Positions 47,969 through 56,324 of a stretch of DNA of 64,000 nt are shown in pieces. The position numbers and the translations under genes are program-made. Under the pieces are notes generated by a model. The model made no database searches. It was not told the DNA's origin and saw only the letters and a program-made list of their open reading frames with translations. The stretch covers positions 36,081 to 100,080 of the forward strand of contig NZ_JALPTB010000019.1 in NCBI RefSeq assembly GCF_023218075.1, in the 5' to 3' direction. Within the stretch, counting starts at the first letter, position 1. Each line of letters begins with the position of its first letter. The DNA comes from Rhodococcus sp. HM1. GTDB lineage: Bacteria > Actinomycetota > Actinomycetes > Mycobacteriales > Mycobacteriaceae.

Positions 47969-48634
47969 TCACGACGCGGCTGCGGACCACCGTGCGTTGC
48001 GGATGGTTGCGATCTTCCAGTGCCGGTCGGCCGGCATGAGGCCCGGCAGCATCAGCGACCACATCTCGTCCAGTCGCTGCTCGAGGTCCTCCCGCCCGGT
48101 CAGGACGTTCGAGACCAGCTGCACTCCGGTGAACGCACCGATTCCGAAACGTGCGAGAACGTCGGGCTCGATGGTGTCGAGAAGGTCACCTTCGGCGCGG
48201 GCTCGGTCGGAAAGTCCCTCGTACGCTCTGATCCAACCGAGATACGGCTCTGCCGGTCCGGCGACCGCACTCAGTTCCAGGGTCAGCCGGATACCGGCTC
48301 GCACGATGGGGTCGTGCACCATCTGATGCCCGAATTCGTAGCTGAGCATGACCATCTGCTCGAGGGCGGAACTACCGGTTGCAGCGATCGCGTCGACGGA
48401 GGCGATGGAGATGCGGTGCTGTTCTCCGATGATGGCCTGCGCCAACTCTTCTTTCGACTTGAAGTGGAAGTAGAGGGCGCCCTTGGTGGTGCCGGCGATC
48501 TCGACGATTGTGCCCAGCGTCGATCCTTCGAAGCCTTTCTGTTCGAAAGCCTTTGCCGCGCCCATCAGGATCTGTTGTCTGGTTGCCTTCGCCCGAGCCT
48601 GCCTGACCACGTTCGCTCTGCCCCTAACCGACAA
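47969..48634 (-). CDS. gblR: TetR-family gamma-butyrolactone receptor (ScbR/ArpA type)
   Basis: A 221-residue one-component repressor. The N-terminal helix-turn-helix (TRQQILMGAAKAFEQKGFEGSTLGTIVEIAGTTKGALYFHF) is typical of the ArpA/ScbR branch, followed by the receptor ligand domain with RAGIRLTLE and SYEFGHQMV. In this branch the butyrolactone releases the protein from its operators. Its start is unclear: TTG at 48634 (used) has no ribosome-binding site; GTG at 48610, with AGGGG ten bases upstream, would shorten it by eight residues. It starts only 12 bp from the divergent reductase gene, so the two promoters must overlap the coding ends. No copy of the palindrome lies in this gap, which argues that autoregulation, if any, uses another site. 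Confidence 0.88.
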   Translation of the reverse strand: MSVRGRANVVRQARAKATRQQILMGAAKAFEQKGFEGSTLGTIVEIAGTTKGALYFHFKSKEELAQAIIGEQHRISIASVDAIAATGSSALEQMVMLSYEFGHQMVHDPIVRAGIRLTLELSAVAGPAEPYLGWIRAYEGLSDRARAEGDLLDTIEPDVLARFGIGAFTGVQLVSNVLTGREDLEQRLDEMWSLMLPGLMPADRHWKIATIRNARWSAAAS

Positions 48635-48646
48635 GTGAGATGAATA

Positions 48647-49618
48647 GTGACGGAATTTGCTGACAACCCCGCTTCCGACCGGTCACAGAACACCATAGCC
48701 CGATCCGACCCCCCCGGATCGGTACCGCCTGCGCCGCGAATCGTACTCTTCGGCGCGACCGGATTCATCGGGAGCGCAGTACTCGAGGCCCTGACCAGTG
48801 CGGGGGCAGACTTTACCGCAGTGGCACGGCGGCCGGACGCGGTTGCCGAGTCGGCTCCGCGTGTCGTCGCGGCGGATCTCACCGATCCGGCGAGCCTGCC
48901 GGGCGCGTTGACCAGCGCGGATGTGGTCGTGCACGCCGTCTCCTATACCGGTGGCGACCCCGAACAGGCCGACGCGGTCAACCGGATCGGCACCGAGCAC
49001 CTGGTCGCCGCCGCCCGCGAGCGCCGCGTGCCGCTGATCTACGTCAGCACGGTCGGCGTGTACGGATCCGGACCGCACCGCGGGATCGTCGAGGGCACTC
49101 TGGACCCGAACCCGGTATCCGTTCTCAGTATCAGCCGGCTCGCTGCCGAGAAGGCCGTGCTCGACTACGGGGGGACGGTGGTCCGGGTCGGTTTCGTGTA
49201 CGGACCCGGCGACCGCTGGTTCGCCCCCGGCCTGGCGTACATCCTCGCCCGTCTCGGTGCGTGGGTCGACGAGGGCCGGTCGGTGCTCTCGCTCATCGGC
49301 GTCGGCGACCTCGGCCGACTGCTCGCGGCACTCGCGCGGCAGGCACCGCCGCTCCGGCCCGGCGGCACCGTGCTGCACGCGGCGTATCCCGAGCCGCGGC
49401 CGGTGCGGGAGATCGCGGCCGAACTCGCGGCCGGCGGTGCGTTCCCCCTACCGGAGGCGAGCCTGACTTTCGACGAGGCCGTCGCACGCGCACCCGAACT
49501 CGGACTGTCCGAACGCAACATCGATCTGGCCGGGCACGACCACCACTACGACTCGACTCGCATCTGGGAGACGACCGGGCTCCCCGTTCCGGACGAACGT
49601 CCCCGGCTGAGCTTCTGA
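48647..49618 (+). CDS. gblE: NAD(P)-dependent epimerase/reductase of the butyrolactone cluster
   Basis: A 323-residue extended short-chain dehydrogenase. After a ~28-residue hydrophilic leader the Rossmann motif appears as LFGATGFIGSAVLEAL, then VVHAVSYTGG, VSTVGVYGSG (catalytic serine region), a family-typical stretch before EKAVLDY and VRVGFVYGPGDRW. The usual YxxxK is not obvious (SRLAAEKAV keeps the Lys but has Leu/Ser in the Tyr region), so catalysis may be changed. Position beside the synthase and receptor matches the reductase/epimerase of other butyrolactone loci (ScbC/JadW2, gblE), where it reduces the signal precursor. GTG at 48647 is the only sensible start. A large palindromic terminator follows. 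Confidence 0.8.
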   Translation: MTEFADNPASDRSQNTIARSDPPGSVPPAPRIVLFGATGFIGSAVLEALTSAGADFTAVARRPDAVAESAPRVVAADLTDPASLPGALTSADVVVHAVSYTGGDPEQADAVNRIGTEHLVAAARERRVPLIYVSTVGVYGSGPHRGIVEGTLDPNPVSVLSISRLAAEKAVLDYGGTVVRVGFVYGPGDRWFAPGLAYILARLGAWVDEGRSVLSLIGVGDLGRLLAALARQAPPLRPGGTVLHAAYPEPRPVREIAAELAAGGAFPLPEASLTFDEAVARAPELGLSERNIDLAGHDHHYDSTRIWETTGLPVPDERPRLSF

Positions 49619-49637
49619 CGGACGCCGCCCCTCCCGC

Positions 49638-49683
49638 CCCGTGCGCGATTTTGGTAGCGGCCGCTACCGAAATCGCGCACGGG
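49638..49683. terminator. 23-bp palindrome, bidirectional terminator
   Basis: A self-complementary 46-bp element, centre between 49660 and 49661, with 23 paired bases per arm and only one G-T wobble. It separates the convergent reductase gene (stop 49618) and sugar transferase 3 (stop 49702). The middle of the stem holds TTTT on one side and AAA on the other, so each strand has a short U-run inside the stem. The call as terminator rests on position. Confidence 0.75.
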
Positions 49684-49701
49684 AGGGGGCTGCGGCGCCG
49701 G

Positions 49702-51234
49702 TCAGTACGCGCCGTCGCTCGCGAGGACCGCCTTGACGGTCTTCCCCACGATCAGCAGATCCTGCACCATCGACCAGTTCGACACGTAGAACAGATCGAG
49801 CCGGATCCGGTCGGTCTCGGACAGGTCGGATCGTCCCGAGACCTGCCACAACCCGGTGATGCCGGGGCGGACGAGCATCCGGCGTTCGACGAAGCCCGGC
49901 ACGTCACCGCCCTCGCCGGGTGTCAGTGGGCGGGGACCGACCATGCTCATCTCGCGCCGGAGGACGTTGAACAGCTGCGGCAGCTCGTCGAGGCTGGTAC
50001 GGCGGATGAAGCGTCCGACACGGGTGATCCGGGGATCGGCCGAGGACTTGAAGAAGGTCGCGTCGTCCTGGCCGACGTCCGCGCGGATCTCGTCCTGCAG
50101 CCGGTCCGCGCCGACCACCATCGAACGGAACTTCCACATCCCGAACATCTCTCCGTTCAGGCCCACCCGCTGCTGACGGTAGAAGACGGGACCGCCGTCG
50201 CCGAGTTTGATCGCCACCGCCACGGCCAGCATGACCGGTGAGAACACGAGGAGCGCGATCGTCGCGGACACGAGGTCGAACACCGTCTTCGCAGCCCGGT
50301 TGGAACCACGGAACTGCGGTTCCTCGACGTGCATCAGGGGAAGACCGCCGACAGGCTTGATCGCCAGACGCGGCGCGGCGACGTCCATCACCGCCGGCGC
50401 GACCGCAAGGTCGACGCCGTAGGGCTCGAGTTCCCACGCGAGGTCGCCGAGATCGGCGCTGCCCCACTGGCCGCTCGCCGCGACCGCGACGGTGTCCGCG
50501 CCGGTGAGTTTGACCGCGCGGAGGACTTCGGTTTCGTCGCCGAGCAGCGGGATCTCGCGGCCCCCGATGGTGACCGTCTGGCCGTGCTCTCCGGAGTAGC
50601 CGGGAGTGCACACACCGACGACGCGGTAGCCGGCGTCGGCGTCACGGTCGAAGGACTCCACCATGGCCTGCGCGGCGCGCTCGCAACCGACCACCAGGAC
50701 CGAACTCTGGAACCGGCCGCGCTCGCGCAGCCGCTCGAGGTGCTGCCGCCACCACCAACGGGAGGCCAGCAGTCCGAACAGGCCCACAGGCAGGGCGACC
50801 GCGAGATAGGCACGTACCAGGTCGAGTTCGACGAGAAGCGCGAGGATTGCGAGACCACCGAAGAACTGCATCGTGGCGTAGGTGACGAGGCGGTACTCCT
50901 CGAGGCCACTACCGGTCACGTTCTGGTCGCGGGTGCGGTGGAACGACAGGGCGAGAAGCCAGATCGCTGCAACCGCGACGGACAGGATGGTCTCGTCGAG
51001 GACTTCGGACGCCGTGAACGACGTCCGAAAATCCGAGTTCCCGAATCGAATCCATTGCGCCAGTGCGACCACCGCGATGACGACGCCGACGTCGGACAGT
51101 CGCAGCCATCTCGCGTAGGCCACCTTCCACTGGCGCCGGTTGCTTCGCCAGCCGGGGTCCGATGCCTCCGCGGTCGGTCGGATCGCGATCGGATCCGTCA
51201 GTTCACCGGGACCGGCGTCATTCGTAACGTCCAT
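49702..51234 (-). CDS. Polyprenyl glycosylphosphotransferase, copy 3
   Basis: A 510-residue initiating sugar transferase with the same plan as copies 1 and 2: hydrophilic start, four to five helices (about 45-165), nucleotide-fold segment VLVVGCERAAQAMVE, one more helix (about 290-310), then KFRSMVVGADR, DELPQLFNVLRREMSMVGPRP and GITGLWQVSGRSDLSETDRIRLDLFYVSNW. It differs from the other two in having LTPGEGG after the VGPRP block and an insertion around IRADVGQDDATFFKSSADPR. It ends, like the others, in ASDGAY. ATG at 51234. It is divergent, over a long spacer, from the second polysaccharide gene set and probably starts its repeat unit. Confidence 0.92.
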   Translation of the reverse strand: MDVTNDAGPGELTDPIAIRPTAEASDPGWRSNRRQWKVAYARWLRLSDVGVVIAVVALAQWIRFGNSDFRTSFTASEVLDETILSVAVAAIWLLALSFHRTRDQNVTGSGLEEYRLVTYATMQFFGGLAILALLVELDLVRAYLAVALPVGLFGLLASRWWWRQHLERLRERGRFQSSVLVVGCERAAQAMVESFDRDADAGYRVVGVCTPGYSGEHGQTVTIGGREIPLLGDETEVLRAVKLTGADTVAVAASGQWGSADLGDLAWELEPYGVDLAVAPAVMDVAAPRLAIKPVGGLPLMHVEEPQFRGSNRAAKTVFDLVSATIALLVFSPVMLAVAVAIKLGDGGPVFYRQQRVGLNGEMFGMWKFRSMVVGADRLQDEIRADVGQDDATFFKSSADPRITRVGRFIRRTSLDELPQLFNVLRREMSMVGPRPLTPGEGGDVPGFVERRMLVRPGITGLWQVSGRSDLSETDRIRLDLFYVSNWSMVQDLLIVGKTVKAVLASDGAY

Positions 51235-51907
51235 CTTCGGTTATTCCCCCACGCACTCCCCTTCAGGCCCCCGACGCGATCGAACAGAACAGTTGCCGCA
51301 CCCTCGGTGCGGCGGGCGGTCGCTCTTCCGAGCCACCGCGGCACGAATGCTTGCATGCTGAGGTGCACGAAAAACCGTACAGTGCAGGAGATCACACGCT
51401 CTCGCTGCCGATCACCCCGGTTTTCACCCCCTATTCCCATGCAGGACGCCCATCCGCTCCCCACGCGCCCCGGGTGAATTCACCCTCGAATCACCCTTGA
51501 CACCCCGCATTTTCGACCGCCGATTCGGACGAGGACACGCCGGAGCAGGCGTCGAACTACGACGCGATAGAGAATCGAGATCCGTCGGTACCGGGCGTCG
51601 GAGATGCGGAACGACCGGGAGAAAACTAGGTGTGGTGTCGAAATTCCTTGCTCGCCAAGGGTACCGGGATCATCCGAGCGCGAGCATCAACACTCGAACC
51701 GGACGCTCCCGATACCCCGGCTGCCATCCCCCAGACCCATCGGCGTGCGTGCGATCCACCAGAAGAGGAGAACCTGCACAAATCCGCACCCCCGGACTCA
51801 CCCCATCACCAATGGGACGAAGCTACCCCACCAACTGTGTGCAATCAAGGTGCAAAAACATCGACAATCGTGACCCACGTCACCGATGATTCGGCGGGTG
51901 TTCGTCG
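51235..51907. other. 673-bp intergenic region, no gene supported
   Basis: Lies upstream of sugar transferase 3 (minus) and downstream of the GT4 gene (minus). Short open frames exist on the plus strand but lack ribosome-binding sites and recognisable content. The stretch 51610-51660 and 51830-51880 is relatively AT-rich. The promoter of sugar transferase 3 must be here. No repeat or hairpin of note. Confidence 0.45.
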
Positions 51908-53002
51908 TCAGTTTCCGACCCATGCAACGATTTCGGCGCGGAACCGTTCCGACGAGAGGTCCGCGGTCGAACCTGCCGACGGGCGCGGAACCCGATCGAT
52001 CTCCAGAATGCAGTCGGCAACCGCCTCCCAGCGGTCCTCGCGGAAGCACAGGCCGTCGACTCCCTCGGTCAACCACTCCGACGCACCCCCGAGGCTGTTC
52101 ACGATCACCCGGGCGCCGGCGGCGCGGGCCTCGACCGGCATGATCCCGAAGTCTTCGATCGCCGGGAAGACGTACACGAGCGCCCGTTGATACAGGGTGT
52201 ACAGCAACGCATCCGACGGACGGCGCAGCACCCGTACCGGAACCCGCGCCGATTCGGCGAGCTCGCGCAGCCGTGCTTCCTCCGGCCCCGATCCGGCGAT
52301 CACCGCGGGCAGCCCGGCCCGCTCCGCGGCACGGATCACCCAATCCAGTCGCTTGTACGGAACGAACCGGGACGCTCCGAGGACGAACGAGTCCGGCAAG
52401 CTCGCCACCAGCGCCGATTCCTCGTCGTCGAGTTCCGTACGCCAATCCGCGACGGCGGTGATCCGCCGCGTGTCCACCGGCGGGAACACGACCCGCGCGT
52501 CCACGTCCCACGCCTTCTCGATCCGGCGGCGCACGAAGTCGCTGTTCGCCGCGAAACGCGCACCTTCACGGGCACGGCGTCGATCGATCCCACGGAGGAC
52601 CGGTGATGCCAGCCGCGCCGCGGGCGACGTGCCACGTTCGTCGAGTTCCGGGGTCCACAGGTAGCGCGCCGGCGTGTGAACGTAGACGTACTTGCGGAAT
52701 TCGGCGGGCGGCGTGCGGAACGAGACGTGGTGCGCGAAACAGTGCGAGCTGACCAGGGCGAAGTCGTAGTCGCCCGGACGGCCGCGCCACACGAACGGCA
52801 TGGCCGGCAGCGCCAGGGCCTTGCTCCGCCGCAGCGGGGTGCGCGCGAGCGCGCTCTCGACGACGGTGCGGCCCGGGTATCGGTCGGCGTTGTCCCACAG
52901 GCACAGCACGTCCGCGTCGGGGAAGCAGCGAACGAACTCGTCCAGAACCTTCTCCGAACCGCCGTCGCGCTCGATCCATTCGTGTACCAGAACTCCAGGC
53001 AT
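51908..53002 (-). CDS. GT4 family glycosyltransferase
   Basis: A 364-residue GT-B retaining glycosyltransferase. The donor-binding domain shows VLGASRFVPYKRLDWVIRAAERAGLPAVIAGSGPEEARLR, then YVFPAIEDFGIMPVEARAAGARVIV, the E-x7-E signature of GT4. The N-terminal half begins VHEWIERDGGSEKVLDEF and has VSSHCFAHHVSF and YVHTPARYLW, a mannosyltransferase-like acceptor domain. ATG 53002 with AAGGGA six bases upstream is clear; the long frame upstream is discarded. Divergent from the hydrolase-led operon (212 bp between). Probably part of polysaccharide system 2. Confidence 0.88.
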   Translation of the reverse strand: MPGVLVHEWIERDGGSEKVLDEFVRCFPDADVLCLWDNADRYPGRTVVESALARTPLRRSKALALPAMPFVWRGRPGDYDFALVSSHCFAHHVSFRTPPAEFRKYVYVHTPARYLWTPELDERGTSPAARLASPVLRGIDRRRAREGARFAANSDFVRRRIEKAWDVDARVVFPPVDTRRITAVADWRTELDDEESALVASLPDSFVLGASRFVPYKRLDWVIRAAERAGLPAVIAGSGPEEARLRELAESARVPVRVLRRPSDALLYTLYQRALVYVFPAIEDFGIMPVEARAAGARVIVNSLGGASEWLTEGVDGLCFREDRWEAVADCILEIDRVPRPSAGSTADLSSERFRAEIVAWVGN

Positions 53003-53214
53003 GGCAAATCCCTTCGGAGCCGACGACATCCCTTCGGGGCCGACGACACGGCCACGGCCGGTTACCTTAGGCCGAGACAACCCCGATCCGGTAACGCCGG
53101 AGGTCCCGGGCCCGATCGAATGCATCGTGAGATCAACAGGATTCGACCCGACGCCGCGATCGGGCATGGAGATTTCACCCCCAGAATCACCCTCGGAGGA
53201 CTTGGAGAATCACC

Positions 53215-54936
53215 ATGGGCGTGCAATATCCGACCTGGTTCGGTCCGGACGATCTGCCTCTGCTGGGGACCGTCCACGTTCCGGACTCGGGCCGTGCACG
53301 TGCCGCGGTGGTGCTGTGCCCACCGCTCGGGAAGGAACACGTCGACACCTACCGCGGCATCAAGGCCCTCGCCGAGTCCCTCGCCGACCGCGGTCTGCTC
53401 GCGGTACGGTTCGACTACGCCGGAGCCGGTGACTCGGCGGGTGCACAGGACGACCCGGACGCGGTCACGGGGTGGCTGCGCAGTGTCGTCGAAGCGGTCG
53501 GGTCGGCCCGTGCCACCGGTGCCTCGTCGATATGCCTCGTCGGGTTGCGGTCCGGGGCGTTGATCGCCGCCGCAGCAACTGCGACGGAGGCGATCGACTC
53601 GATGGTGCTGTGGGACCCGATCCTGTCCGGCCGCAGCTACCTGCGTGAGCAGCGTGCCCAGTACACGTTGAGCATCGGCGCGGACGATCCGTCCGATCCG
53701 CGGGTGTCGATCCTCGGTGGTGTTCTCGACCCGGCCGCCGTGTCCGCGCTCGGCGCGCTGAAGATCGACCCGGCGCGCCTCGCCGGCGTCCGCACGCTGC
53801 TGGCGGTTCGTACCGCCGTGGCCGACACTCCGGCCGTGCGCTCGCTCGCCGGCGCCCTCGACGGTGACGAGGTCACCCTCGTCGACCACGAGGCGTTCAC
53901 CACCCCGGCCAGCTTCCATGTCGCGCTGCCCACCGGGCACATCCGTGAGATCGCGGATTGGATCGCCGCGGGTGCCCCCGCCGCCGACACCGAGGTCCGG
54001 CTGAAGGTGCGCGACCGGGCGCAGGTCGCGTCGGCCCCCGACGGCCGCCCTGTCGTCGAGACCCTCGAGGAACTGGGGCCGAACGGACTCTTCGCGATCC
54101 GCACGCACGCTACCGGTGGAGACGGGTCGACGCATCCCACCCTCCTGTTCCACGCGACCGCGTACGAGCATCGCGTCGGGCCGGGCAGGTTGTGGGTCGA
54201 GATCGCGCGGTCGCTCGCCGCGGACGGGGTGTCGTCGGTGCGGTACGACCGGCGCGGCACGGGCAACACCGGCGTCGTCGACCCCGACCATCCCGTGGCC
54301 CTGTACTCCGACGACTCGGACCGGGACGCCCGCGACGCCGCCGGCGCGGCGGTCGCCGACCCGCGCGATCTGGTGATGACCGGGTTGTGTTCCGGCGCCT
54401 GGTATTCCGCGGCCGTCGCGTTGCGGGTGCGGCCGCGCGCGGTGATCCTCACCGACCTGATCCTGTGGTCGGTGTATCGGCGGCGGTCGCTGCGCGAACA
54501 GCTGGCTCCGGGGATGCCCGCGGGCGACGGGGCCGGTGGCGACGCGTCGGCGCGGGCGCGGATCAAGGCGCTGCTGCAGCGGCACCTGCCGTACCCGGCG
54601 TGGCGGCTGCTCGGCCGGTTCGGCGTCACGCAGGTCCCGGAGGTGCTGCTCGAGGCGCTGCGCAAGGCGGGGGTTCCGACCACTGTGATCCTGTCCGCCG
54701 AGGACCACGCGTGGTTCGTCGGCCAGCGCGGCGAGGAGGGCCTGCGGCGGCTGCGGCGGCGCGGCGGCGATCCGGAGATCCACGCCGTCGGGTTCGGCGA
54801 CCATCCCGCGCTCCACCGCGACCTGCGCGAGCGGATCCGGACGGTGACCACCGAGACGGTGCTGCGCCGCTTCGGGATCCCCGTGGACACCGAACGCACC
54901 GCGGACACCGGACGCACCGCGGAGGCACTCCGGTGA
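53215..54936 (+). CDS. Tandem (double) alpha/beta hydrolase
   Basis: 573 residues that contain two hydrolase folds in a row. The first (1-250) has VVLCPPLGKEHVDTYRG, RFDYAGAGDSAG and a nucleophile elbow GLRSGAL; the second (about 265-540) repeats the plan with THPTLLFHATAYEHRVG, RYDRRGTGNTG and an elbow GLCSGAW. A late GDHP in the second half could supply histidine. No signal peptide. ATG 53215 has GGAG seven bases upstream. It leads a six-gene operon for polysaccharide system 2, overlapping the next gene by four bases (GTGA). Pairs of separate hydrolases are known as exosortase-associated hydrolases 1 and 2 in Gram-negative exopolysaccharide loci; here the two appear fused, though no exosortase is present. 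The substrate is unknown. Confidence 0.78.
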   Translation: MGVQYPTWFGPDDLPLLGTVHVPDSGRARAAVVLCPPLGKEHVDTYRGIKALAESLADRGLLAVRFDYAGAGDSAGAQDDPDAVTGWLRSVVEAVGSARATGASSICLVGLRSGALIAAAATATEAIDSMVLWDPILSGRSYLREQRAQYTLSIGADDPSDPRVSILGGVLDPAAVSALGALKIDPARLAGVRTLLAVRTAVADTPAVRSLAGALDGDEVTLVDHEAFTTPASFHVALPTGHIREIADWIAAGAPAADTEVRLKVRDRAQVASAPDGRPVVETLEELGPNGLFAIRTHATGGDGSTHPTLLFHATAYEHRVGPGRLWVEIARSLAADGVSSVRYDRRGTGNTGVVDPDHPVALYSDDSDRDARDAAGAAVADPRDLVMTGLCSGAWYSAAVALRVRPRAVILTDLILWSVYRRRSLREQLAPGMPAGDGAGGDASARARIKALLQRHLPYPAWRLLGRFGVTQVPEVLLEALRKAGVPTTVILSAEDHAWFVGQRGEEGLRRLRRRGGDPEIHAVGFGDHPALHRDLRERIRTVTTETVLRRFGIPVDTERTADTGRTAEALR

Positions 54937-56324
54937 TCGGTCTGCTCGCCGTCGGGATTCCCGCCGCGGCGGTGCTGTTCGCGCTGCTGTACCGGCGGCC
55001 GCAGAACGGGCTGTTGCTCGTCGCCGCGTTGACGCCGCTGCACGGCCTGCTGACGATCCTGCCCGGTGGACCGTCCCTGACGGGATGGAAGGAGGGTGTG
55101 CTCGTCCTGACGCTGCTCGCCACGTTCGTCACCCCGAACCGCGACCGGACGATGCCGCCGTCGATGCCGTGGTGGCCTGCCGCGGTCGTGTGGGTGGCGA
55201 TCGGAACACTGTCGGCGCTGCTCGTGTCCGGTCCGGCCGCCGTCACCGCGCTGAAGGTCACCTACTTCTACCTGATCATCCCGATCATCCTGTGGCGCGC
55301 ACCCTTCGACGCCCGCGACCGCGACCGGCTCGTCACGATCCTGATGGGCACGGCGGCGGTCGGCGCGGTCGTCGGCCTCGCGCAGCAGGTCGTCGGGGCG
55401 GACCGGCTGGTCGCGCTCGGCTACTCGTACGACGAGCACATCCGCACGACCGGGGGCATCCTGCGCAGCTTCGGCACGTTCACCGGACCGTTCGCGTTGG
55501 GGCTGTTCGTGATGATCGGCCTCATCGTGGGCGGCGCGGTCGCGCTCGCGGATCCGCGGCGGCTGCGCAACTCCCTGTTCCTGTGGGCGACGCCGGTGAT
55601 GTTGCTCGGCATGGGTGTGACGATCGTGCGCGCCTCCTACATCGGGTTGGCGGCGGCGTTGCTGTGGCTGGCGATTCATCGCCACCGAGTGTTGTTGGTG
55701 CTCTTCGGTGCCGGTGCCGTCGCGCTTCCGGTCGCGCTGCTGTTCGTGCCGGGTTCGGTGACGTCCGCGTTGTTCTCGTCGTCGAGCCTGGGTGAGCGCG
55801 GGGACGGCTGGGCCGACACCGTCTCGTCCTTGTTCGTGCATCCCTTCGGGCAGGGTCTGGGTGCCACCGGGGCCGCCGCGGACAAGGCCGCCGAACTCGC
55901 CGATCCGCTGTATTCGACGCTGTCGCTCGACGCGGCGATCGCGCTCGGCCGGATCCCGTACCAGCCGGACAACTACTACATGAAGCTCATGGTCGAACTC
56001 GGGCCGGTCGGGCTGTGGATCTTCGGTCTGCTGCTGGTGTCCGCGGCCGTGTCGACGCTGCGGGCCTCGCGACTGCTGCGCGGCCAGGACTCGGCGCTGG
56101 CACTGGGCGTCAGCGCGTCGGTGATCGCTGCCGCGGTGGCGTCGACCGTGTCGACCTATTTCGAAATCTTCCCGCTGGACGTCTACTTCTGGCTACTTCT
56201 AGGAATCGTCGGATGCGCTCTCACACAACAACTCTCGCCTCGAACGGAACCCGGATCGGATTCGGGGCCCTCGCGCTGCGCCCCGGCGGCAGCGGGGTCC
56301 AGACCTACGCTCGCGAGCTCTTGA
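54933..56324 (+). CDS. Wzy-type O-antigen ligase/polymerase, system 2
   Basis: A 463-residue polytopic protein with about eleven helices, beginning with hydrophobic sequence straight after the GTG. The large outer loop has SLGERGDGWADTVSSLFVHPFGQGLGATG and QPDNYYMKLMVELGPVGLWIF, which fits the O-antigen ligase/polymerase superfamily. The start overlaps the hydrolase stop (GTGA). The last ~37 residues are hydrophilic and lie over the first 112 bases of the next gene in another frame, an unusually long overlap. It would polymerise repeat units of system 2 with the flippase at 57297. Confidence 0.85.
   Translation: MIGLLAVGIPAAAVLFALLYRRPQNGLLLVAALTPLHGLLTILPGGPSLTGWKEGVLVLTLLATFVTPNRDRTMPPSMPWWPAAVVWVAIGTLSALLVSGPAAVTALKVTYFYLIIPIILWRAPFDARDRDRLVTILMGTAAVGAVVGLAQQVVGADRLVALGYSYDEHIRTTGGILRSFGTFTGPFALGLFVMIGLIVGGAVALADPRRLRNSLFLWATPVMLLGMGVTIVRASYIGLAAALLWLAIHRHRVLLVLFGAGAVALPVALLFVPGSVTSALFSSSSLGERGDGWADTVSSLFVHPFGQGLGATGAAADKAAELADPLYSTLSLDAAIALGRIPYQPDNYYMKLMVELGPVGLWIFGLLLVSAAVSTLRASRLLRGQDSALALGVSASVIAAAVASTVSTYFEIFPLDVYFWLLLGIVGCALTQQLSPRTEPGSDSGPSRCAPAAAGSRPTLASS

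Noticed and set aside
49681..49701. T-run-dependent terminator downstream of the large palindrome
   Set aside because: No T-run follows on either strand; only the palindrome itself supports termination.
51497..51889. Plus-strand frame of 130 residues in the spacer before GT4
   Set aside because: No start context and random-looking sequence; better treated as intergenic.
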